From contig CAZKDV010000067.1 of NCBI GenBank assembly GCA_964551645.1, forward strand, positions 1 to 12,930: a DNA stretch of 12,930 nucleotides. Reading direction: 5' to 3'. Both the position numbers and the translations under genes were made by a program. How positions within the stretch are numbered: the stretch's first letter is position 1; every line of letters starts with the position of its first letter. The stretch comes from CAZKDV01 sp964551645 (lineage in GTDB: Bacteria > Bacteroidota > Bacteroidia > Bacteroidales > DTU049). Under the pieces are notes generated by a model. That model had not been told where the DNA came from and did no database searches. It saw only the letters and a list, made by a program, of their open reading frames with translations. Positions 7,663-12,930 of the stretch are shown one piece after another.

Positions 7663-8955
7663 ATGATTGAATTTATTTACGATATTTACATCCAATCTAA
7701 AGGAATTTCTATTGACTCAAGAACAATAGAAAAGCAAATGTTATTTTTTGCTCTAAAAGGAAATAATGTTGATGGCAATTTATTTGCAGATAATGCTGTA
7801 AAAAAAGGCGGTATCGCAATTATTGGCGACCCTCAATATAAAAAAAACGACAACTATATTCTCGTTAATGATGTTTTTGAAACTCTCACAGAATTAGCCC
7901 GTTTTCACAGAAAAAAACTCAAAGCAAATGTACTTGCCATTACCGGGACAAATGGAAAAACCACAACTAAAGAATTAGTTTATAATGTACTTTCTACACA
8001 TTACAAAGTTCATGCAACCAAAGGAAACTTAAATAATCACATTGGAGTTCCAATTACTATATTGCAAACACCTATTAATACAGAATGGCTTATAGTGGAA
8101 ATGGGAGCTAATCATAAAGGTGAAATTGAGTATTTATGCAATATTGCTCAACCTAACTATGCAATTATTACAAATATCGGAATAGCACATCTTGAAGGAT
8201 TTGGCAATCCAGAAAATATTTTTCTGACAAAAACTGAACTTTATGATTATATTAAAGTTTATGGTAAACAAATCTTTGTGAACGCAGACGATCAAAAATT
8301 ATTTGATGTAGCAAAAAATTACAAGCATTACACATATAGCGTGCAAAATGGAAATGTTGTCGGCAAAATAATTGATAATGAAAATCCCATACAGATTCAA
8401 TGGCAACACAATAATAATATTTTTCTCACAAAATCACACTTGTTTGGATCATACAACTTATACAATATTCTTGCTGCTATTGCTATTGGGACATACGCCG
8501 GTGTTCCTTATGACAAAATCAACTCCGCTATTGAAGCATATATCCCAAAAAATAACAGAAGTCAAACTATAAAAACAAACAAAAATAACACAATAATCCT
8601 TGATGCATACAATGCCAATCCATCGAGCATGAAATTAGCCATTAATGATTTTTTGCAGCTTAAAGATGCTAATAAACTGCTTATACTTGGCTCGATGCTT
8701 GAATTAGGAAAATACTCAGAAGAAAAACATATTGAAATTATTAAACTTTTAACTGAACAAGGTGTTAAACATTGCATTTTTGTAGGAACTGAATTTTACA
8801 AACTCAAATCTAAATACAATCATAGCGGATATACTTTTTATCAGAATATCGTTGAAACCATAGAACATATCGAAAAAAACATAATTAAAAACACAACAAT
8901 ACTAATTAAAGGCTCTAGAGGTATAGCTCTTGAAAAAACAATAACATACTTGTAA
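7663..8955 (+). CDS. murF: MurF, UDP-MurNAc-tripeptide--D-alanyl-D-alanine ligase
   Basis: MurF is a cytoplasmic ATP-dependent ligase that adds D-Ala-D-Ala to UDP-MurNAc-tripeptide, the last soluble step of peptidoglycan precursor synthesis. The 430 residues have the usual three-domain Mur order. The N-terminal substrate domain shows ISIDSR at 15-20. The ATPase domain has the P-loop GTNGKTT (95-101), EMGANHKGEI (146-155) and TNIGIAHLEGFG (170-181); Lys190 in LTKTELYDY is the likely carbamylated lysine. The C-terminal domain has the MurF-specific DAYNANPSSM (314-323) and KGSR (416-419). The motif usually written LGDMxELG reads LGSMLELG (342-349), with Ser for Asp. Length is close to E. coli MurF (452). 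It starts 28 nt after the gldJ terminator run and ends 5 nt before anmK, so it heads a new operon. I recall murF next to gldJ in flavobacteria as well. Confidence 0.94.
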   Translation: MIEFIYDIYIQSKGISIDSRTIEKQMLFFALKGNNVDGNLFADNAVKKGGIAIIGDPQYKKNDNYILVNDVFETLTELARFHRKKLKANVLAITGTNGKTTTKELVYNVLSTHYKVHATKGNLNNHIGVPITILQTPINTEWLIVEMGANHKGEIEYLCNIAQPNYAIITNIGIAHLEGFGNPENIFLTKTELYDYIKVYGKQIFVNADDQKLFDVAKNYKHYTYSVQNGNVVGKIIDNENPIQIQWQHNNNIFLTKSHLFGSYNLYNILAAIAIGTYAGVPYDKINSAIEAYIPKNNRSQTIKTNKNNTIILDAYNANPSSMKLAINDFLQLKDANKLLILGSMLELGKYSEEKHIEIIKLLTEQGVKHCIFVGTEFYKLKSKYNHSGYTFYQNIVETIEHIEKNIIKNTTILIKGSRGIALEKTITYL

Positions 8956-8960
8956 ATATC

Positions 8961-10022
8961 ATGGAAACTCAAACTACTTACGCTATTGGTGTTATGTCAG
9001 GGACATCGCTTGATGGGCTTGATATTGCCTATTGTAAATTTGATGAGCTTCAAAATAAGTTAAGCTATAAAGTCATAAATGCAAAAACCATTAAATACTT
9101 GAATATAGAAAGGCAAAAACTTTCAAATGCTCACTTATTAAATGCAACAGACTTTATTAAACTACATGCCGAATATGGAACTTATATTGGAGAACAAGTT
9201 TTGTCTTTTATCAAAAAATATAATTGCAAGCCCAGTTTCATTGCCTCACATGGACATACAATTTTTCATAATCCTCAAGAAAAAATCACTTTTCAATTAG
9301 GCAGCGGTGCTCACATATATGCAGTGGCAGAAATTCCGGTAATAAATGATTTTCGCAATACAGATGTAGCCTTAGGAGGACAAGGCGCTCCTTTAGTTCC
9401 ACTCGGTGACAAACTTTTATTTAATGAATATGAAGCAGCTCTTAATCTTGGAGGTTTTTCAAATATTACATTATTAAAAAACGAGATGTTTATAGCCTCA
9501 GATATTTGTCCGATAAACATATTGCTAAATAAGTATGCAAGCAAATATGGGTTTGCTTTTGACAAAGAAGGAGCAATAGGAAGAGTGGGAAAAATAAATA
9601 TTGAATTATTAAGTAAATTTGCAGAAATTGAAGCATTTAGCAAGTTTCCTCGACATTCGCTTAGTCGAGAATGGATTGAAATGCAATATATTCCACTTAT
9701 AGATAGTGCCAAATGCACTATTCCTAATATTATGCGTACATTATATGAACATATTTGCATTGAAATTGCTAAAATACTTGAAATGTATCATATTAGCAAT
9801 GTGATAGTTACAGGCGGAGGAGCATACAATAATTTTTTAATTGAGCTACTAAAAGAAAAAACATCAACTAAAATTATTATTCCAGAAAACTCAATAATTG
9901 AGTATAAAGAAGCTTTAATTTTTGCACTATTAGGAAGTTTAAGACTTCAAAATAAAATCAATGTAATGTCCGAAATTACTGGAGCATCAAAAAACACATC
10001 ATCAGGAGTAATATGGGGATAA
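8961..10022 (+). CDS. anmK: AnmK, anhydro-N-acetylmuramic acid kinase
   Basis: AnmK hydrolyses the 1,6-anhydro bond of anhydro-MurNAc and phosphorylates it to MurNAc-6-phosphate, feeding cell-wall sugar recycling in the cytoplasm. The 353-residue length fits the family (E. coli 369). Visible motifs in order are GVMSGTSLDGLD (10-21, phosphate binding), ASHGHT (95-100), DFRNTDVALGGQGAPLVP (130-147, holding the catalytic-region Asp), LNLGGFSNIT (161-170), DICPINILLN (181-190), FDKEGAIGRVG and VTGGGAYN near the C-terminus. All are intact, so activity is likely. The gap to murF is 5 nt, and the last 10 nt overlap the next gene, which implies translational coupling. Pairing a precursor ligase with a recycling kinase makes biochemical sense. 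MurQ, the usual next enzyme, is not in this window. Confidence 0.94.
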   Translation: METQTTYAIGVMSGTSLDGLDIAYCKFDELQNKLSYKVINAKTIKYLNIERQKLSNAHLLNATDFIKLHAEYGTYIGEQVLSFIKKYNCKPSFIASHGHTIFHNPQEKITFQLGSGAHIYAVAEIPVINDFRNTDVALGGQGAPLVPLGDKLLFNEYEAALNLGGFSNITLLKNEMFIASDICPINILLNKYASKYGFAFDKEGAIGRVGKINIELLSKFAEIEAFSKFPRHSLSREWIEMQYIPLIDSAKCTIPNIMRTLYEHICIEIAKILEMYHISNVIVTGGGAYNNFLIELLKEKTSTKIIIPENSIIEYKEALIFALLGSLRLQNKINVMSEITGASKNTSSGVIWG

Positions 10023-11596
10023 GAAAACTCATCTCAAATAAATATATTTATCTTATTCCAATTACTTTATGGTGTATTACATTAATATACCGGGTTCCTT
10101 TTGTTAAAGACGAAGTCCCTACATACAATGCTGGACATATATTTATGCTTACAACCCTTGAAATATGGCAAGATGAACACCCTGCTATTTCAAATTATGC
10201 CATGAAGCAAACTTATTCAAATGAAGGTGATAAACATATAACTTACTATAAAAGGTATATGGATGAAAGTGGAAACAACTACTATGTCTCACATCTTACC
10301 CTTGCACTAAATCTGGCAAACACACTTATTAAACTAAAAGTTATCCCACTTTCAAATGCCGGACTACAATGGATTACTCTATTTTTACACATTTTAAGTT
10401 TAATAGTTTTAACAAACTTTATTTTGCTTTTGACAGAAAAACATGAAAGCAGGTTTTTAATTCTCTTAACCACTTTAAGTATTTATACTTTTCATCATGC
10501 TATTATCAATTTGCATACATTACATTATTTTGCCGAATCATTAGGACAGTTTATGTTTGTTGTTATGCTAAGACAAACTTATATCTACTTTTTCAAAAAA
10601 GAATATACTAAACCAGTAGATGTTTTCTTGCTTGGATTATGGTCTTTTCTTTTTGTTTCAGCCGAATGGTTGGGTATATGTTTTATTTTAGCTACAATTC
10701 TGTATTTTGGTTTGAAATTTAAACAAATAAAAAAAATCAGAGATGGGATAGTGTCAATGATTATTGGTGGATTTTTAGCAATGTTTGTTTTTATTTATCA
10801 ACATGCTTCTCTTAACAACATCAGCTCCTTTGTTGATGCTTTAAAAATTCGCTTTATTGAGCGAAGCGGTTTTTTTGGAGAACAATATACCGACATGGGA
10901 TACTCATATAGCAATCTATCATCATTTGAGTTATTATTAGATAAATTTTGGATGCTATTATCTGGTATCGGAATAATAGGTTTATTTGCCGCTCTTATTT
11001 ATTTATTTGTTTTCAAAAAAATAAGAACTTACAAGCAATCACACACTCAAGCTATTATAGTCATTTCTGCACTTAGCTGCGTCATTTACTTAGTCATGCT
11101 ATTTAGTGCAACTATAACTCATTATATATATATTACAAAATGGGTACTTCCTCTATCAATATTTACAGGATATGTTATTTGGCTATTTTATACACACTTA
11201 AAACTAAATATAAAAAAGAAATTTTTAAGTTTTTTCCTACTTATTATAATAGCTTCTATTTGGTCTGCAGATATTTTCATTGCAAAAGCAAAAAAAGATT
11301 TAATTTACACTCCTGAATTAAAGGAATTTGCAAAAGAGTTGAAAAAACACATAGCAAAAGATGAATCTTTATGTATGATTGAACTTAAAGATTATCCATA
11401 TTCATCAGTTATATACATATCATACTGCCTAAAACGCAATATTGCTTATGTTTCCTCTATTGAAGAAGCTAAATTATTATTTGATAAAACAAACAAACAA
11501 AATGGAGTTGTTGTCCAAACTTATTTTGATGAAAATAAAAAAAATATTAAAATTTTAAGAATAGAAAATCCTAATCACCTAAATTTATTTTACTAA
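10013..11596 (+). CDS. Polytopic membrane protein, possible GT-C type glycosyltransferase
   Basis: I do not recognise a specific family. The 527 residues hold about ten hydrophobic segments: roughly 10-28, 118-140, 148-166, 176-193, 203-233, 246-263, 312-334, 346-366, 376-394 and 404-424. A C-terminal soluble domain of about 100 residues follows (428-527). The first loop, after helix 1, is about 85 residues long, starts with an acidic pair (RVPFVKDEVPTY, Asp33-Glu34) and continues with DEHPAISNY. This layout resembles GT-C lipid-linked-sugar transferases (ArnT/PMT-like), where an Asp-Glu or Asp in the first extracytoplasmic loop is catalytic. The resemblance is my inference. The ATG lies inside the anmK stop region (ATGGGGATAA), so its translation is coupled to anmK, and it closes the murF operon. 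Base composition is like its neighbours. Function could also be flippase- or polymerase-like. Confidence 0.5.
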   Translation: MGIRKLISNKYIYLIPITLWCITLIYRVPFVKDEVPTYNAGHIFMLTTLEIWQDEHPAISNYAMKQTYSNEGDKHITYYKRYMDESGNNYYVSHLTLALNLANTLIKLKVIPLSNAGLQWITLFLHILSLIVLTNFILLLTEKHESRFLILLTTLSIYTFHHAIINLHTLHYFAESLGQFMFVVMLRQTYIYFFKKEYTKPVDVFLLGLWSFLFVSAEWLGICFILATILYFGLKFKQIKKIRDGIVSMIIGGFLAMFVFIYQHASLNNISSFVDALKIRFIERSGFFGEQYTDMGYSYSNLSSFELLLDKFWMLLSGIGIIGLFAALIYLFVFKKIRTYKQSHTQAIIVISALSCVIYLVMLFSATITHYIYITKWVLPLSIFTGYVIWLFYTHLKLNIKKKFLSFFLLIIIASIWSADIFIAKAKKDLIYTPELKEFAKELKKHIAKDESLCMIELKDYPYSSVIYISYCLKRNIAYVSSIEEAKLLFDKTNKQNGVVVQTYFDENKKNIKILRIENPNHLNLFY

Positions 11597-11941
11597 AGTT
11601 GTATATTTGTTGCGTAAATTAATCATATAGTCCATAGCAATTAGTTAAAATTACTCAAATTTGATGAATATCCGAATGATTTCGTGGAATTGAACAATTT
11701 TTTTATTTATGTTTAAAATGCACAATGGGTTAATAATATATATTTGTTGGAATTATGCGATATATCTCAACAATAATGTAGTTTTAGAAAAATATCATTG
11801 AATTTATCTATGTTTTTTAGACATTTAGATGTCGGTTATTAACAATATTCTCATTTTATTAACTAAAACTGCGTAAAACTTGCATTGGTATTGATTTTAT
11901 CATTAACTTTGGTTCGTATTATTAACTTAAATATAATAATT
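11597..11941. other. 345-bp intergenic region before the HU gene
   Basis: No convincing coding frame is present. The frame running into HU from the TTG at 11885 has no family support. The stretch is very AT-rich. It holds two exact TAnnTTTG matches on the plus strand besides the one nearest HU: TATATTTG at 11602-11609 and again at 11739-11746, both followed by TTG. A small hairpin GACAT-ttag-ATGTC lies at 11820-11833. No strong terminator for the murF operon is visible; the AATTGaaCAATT element before a T run at about 11692-11710 is only A/T-stemmed. The region could carry a small RNA or a long regulated leader for HU, but nothing here proves that. Confidence 0.5.
11880..11911 (+). promoter_or_regulatory. 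Candidate HU promoter (-33 TTG / -7 TAACTTTG)
   Basis: TTG at 11880-11882 and TAACTTTG at 11904-11911 are separated by 21 nt, close to the spacing of the Bacteroidota -33/-7 promoter. Transcription would start near 11918, giving a leader of about 24 nt that is A/T-rich before the ATG at 11942. It is the best two-part promoter in the window. Confidence 0.55.
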
Positions 11942-12214
11942 ATGAACAAAACAGAATTAATCGATCAAATTGCAGCTGAATCAAAATTAACAAAAACAGA
12001 CGCAAGAAAAGCATTAGACGCTTTCATTAGTGTAACTGGCAAAGCTCTAAAAAAAGGCGAACGCATTACTCTAGTTGGCTATGGTACTTTTTCAGTAATT
12101 AAAAGAAACGCTCGTAAAGGTCGCGACCCAAGAACTGGTAAAGAAATTAAAATTGCAGCAAAAAAAGTTGTAAAATTCAAACCAGGTGCTAATTTAGCTA
12201 CTATAGTGAAGTAA
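11942..12214 (+). CDS. HU-family DNA-binding protein
   Basis: This is a small nucleoid-associated protein that binds and bends DNA as a dimer. The 90-residue length is standard for HU/IHF. The N-terminal helices (MNKTELIDQIAAESKLTKTD) are typical, followed by GYGTF (46-50) and the beta-arm RNARKGRDPRTGKEI (55-69). Pro63 is at the arm tip that intercalates between base pairs. The protein ends KPGANLATIVK. I chose the ATG at 11942, because all family homology begins there and the candidate promoter lies just upstream; the in-frame TTG at 11885 would add 19 residues unlike any HU and would place the start upstream of the -7 element. The gene is monocistronic, with its own promoter candidate and a terminator 17 nt after the stop. 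HU and IHF subunits cannot be told apart safely, so no symbol is given. Confidence 0.95.
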   Translation: MNKTELIDQIAAESKLTKTDARKALDAFISVTGKALKKGERITLVGYGTFSVIKRNARKGRDPRTGKEIKIAAKKVVKFKPGANLATIVK

Positions 12215-12231
12215 GCATTTATTCATTATTT

Positions 12232-12267
12232 AAAAAGGCTGCCCAATTATTTTAGACAGCCTTTTTT
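12232..12267. terminator. Bidirectional intrinsic terminator between HU and the biotin carrier gene
   Basis: AAAAGGCTG (12233-12241) pairs with CAGCCTTTT (12257-12265) around a loop of about 15 nt, with a T run to 12267 on the plus strand and an A run (T run on the minus strand) at the left side. It lies 17 nt after the HU stop and 29 nt from the stop of the convergent minus-strand gene, so it can serve both. Confidence 0.85.
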
Positions 12268-12296
12268 GTTTATACATAATTCAAAAATGCTAAAAA

Positions 12297-12632
12297 CTAC
12301 TTCAATTCTATTAAAACAGTATTCTTTGGTACTCGTTGCCCTTGGGTTACATGTATTTTATTTACAGTCCCATCTTCGTGTGCAAAAATTTTATTATACA
12401 TTTTCATAGCTTCTAATTCAAGCAAAATATCCCCTTTTTTAACCTTTTGGTTTGGTTTAACATAAAATTTATGAACTAAACCCGGAATTTTTGCTATAAC
12501 AAGTTTAGGATTATACGGAGTCCATTGTTTTCTCTCATTATATTTTTTCGTAGGCAATGTTCTATACTTTGCAGTGTGAACTACAAAAGTGATATAATCC
12601 TGTTGTTTATTATCTTGTGTTTCTTTAGTCAT
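12297..12632 (-). CDS. Biotin carboxyl carrier protein of an acyl-CoA carboxylase
   Basis: This is a small soluble carrier whose biotin shuttles the carboxyl group between a biotin carboxylase and a carboxyltransferase. It has 111 residues. A short N-terminal part (1-43, with TKKYNERKQWTPYNPK) leads into a biotinyl domain of about 44-111. The biotinylation motif LELEAMKMYN places the biotin on Lys77. The hairpin-forming IPGLVHKFYVKPNQKVKKGD and the second half DGTVNKIHVTQGQRV complete the fold. The flexible Ala/Pro linker seen in many carriers is absent. Its ATG is 10 nt after the stop of the carboxyltransferase gene, so the two form an operon. The carrier is the last gene before the shared terminator. 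It could serve a propionyl-CoA carboxylase or a methylmalonyl-CoA decarboxylase; nothing here decides which. Confidence 0.9.
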   Translation of the reverse strand: MTKETQDNKQQDYITFVVHTAKYRTLPTKKYNERKQWTPYNPKLVIAKIPGLVHKFYVKPNQKVKKGDILLELEAMKMYNKIFAHEDGTVNKIHVTQGQRVPKNTVLIELK

Positions 12633-12642
12633 AATTCAGGTT

Positions 12643-12930
12643 TTAAAATGGTGGGATTCCGTGTTTTTTATTAGGTATTCTCACATCTTTGCTTTGAGAA
12701 ATTTCTAAAGCATGAATGATAAATTTTCTAGTTTCACTCGGTTCGATAACGGCATCAATATGTCCGTATGCTGCAGCTACGAAAGGATTTGCAAACTTTT
12801 TCTTATACTCAGCAACTTTTTTCTTCCTCATTTCATCAGGATTATCTGCACCCATTATTTCACTTCTAAAAATGATGTTAGCAGCACCTTCAGGTCCCAT
12901 AACAGCAATTTCTGCTGTTGGCCATGCAAA
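12643..12930 (-). CDS. Acyl-CoA carboxylase beta subunit (propionyl/methylmalonyl-CoA type), N-terminus beyond window
   Basis: This is the C-terminal 95 residues of a carboxyltransferase subunit (PccB/MmdA family), which moves carboxyl groups between biotin and an acyl-CoA such as propionyl-CoA. The frame is open to the window edge. It shows the strongly conserved FAWPTAEIAVMGPEGAAN at the start of the visible part, then YKKKFANPFVAAAYGHIDAVIEP, the Arg-rich helix ETRKFIIHALEI, and the usual end NKKHGIPPF (commonly KKHGNIPL). The ATG at 12900 is an internal methionine, not the start. It lies 10 nt upstream of the biotin carrier gene. Whether the complex works as carboxylase or as decarboxylase cannot be read from this part. 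Confidence 0.92.
   Translation of the reverse strand, partial: FAWPTAEIAVMGPEGAANIIFRSEIMGADNPDEMRKKKVAEYKKKFANPFVAAAYGHIDAVIEPSETRKFIIHALEISQSKDVRIPNKKHGIPPF

Noticed and set aside
9311..9760. 149-codon open frame on the minus strand inside anmK
   Set aside because: It is antisense to a gene with complete family motifs, and its translation shows no recognisable domain; it is a shadow of the coding strand.
11692..11710. AATTGaaCAATT followed by a T run, as terminator of the murF operon
   Set aside because: The loop would be only 2 nt unless the stem shrinks to four A-T pairs; this is too weak to support.
11885..11941. N-terminal extension of HU from a TTG at 11885
   Set aside because: HU homology starts exactly at the ATG at 11942, and the extension covers the candidate promoter.

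Overview
The window is AT-rich and carries genes of the type IX secretion system (T9SS) and of gliding motility. Both are confined to Bacteroidota. Other traits agree: TAnnTTTG-type promoter motifs, no Shine-Dalgarno sequences before the starts, and a Bacteroidota-style lipoprotein signal. A gldJ homolog suggests a gliding or gliding-derived lineage, because the non-gliding model Porphyromonas gingivalis is not known to need GldJ. I cannot name the genus.

Left part (1-7634): two divergent T9SS transcription units around a 231-bp intergenic region. On the minus strand are porU (C25-family sortase of the attachment complex) and then porV (outer-membrane shuttle protein; its C-terminus lies beyond the window edge). 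On the plus strand are a PorP/SprF-family outer-membrane protein and gldJ, an FGE/SUMF1-fold lipoprotein, closed by a strong intrinsic terminator. Together these genes cover the end of the secretion route: PorV delivers cargo to PorU, PorU removes the C-terminal sorting domain, and PorP/SprF and GldJ belong to the translocon-motor side.

Middle part (7663-11596): a tight plus-strand operon of murF (last cytoplasmic step of UDP-MurNAc-pentapeptide synthesis), anmK (recycling of anhydro-MurNAc) and a 527-residue polytopic membrane protein resembling GT-C glycosyltransferases. Spacings are 5 nt and a 10-nt overlap. The theme is cell-wall synthesis and recycling, with a possible envelope glycosylation role for the last gene.

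Right part (11597-12930): a 345-bp AT-rich gap with several promoter-like motifs leads to a 90-residue HU-family DNA-binding protein. A terminator that looks bidirectional separates it from two convergent minus-strand genes, a biotin carboxyl carrier protein and the C-terminal part of an acyl-CoA (propionyl/methylmalonyl-CoA type) carboxyltransferase.

I saw no insertion sequences, CRISPR arrays, tRNA or rRNA genes. The region reads as conserved chromosomal backbone. The most interesting points are the PorP/SprF-GldJ pairing next to porUV, and the untested gap before HU.
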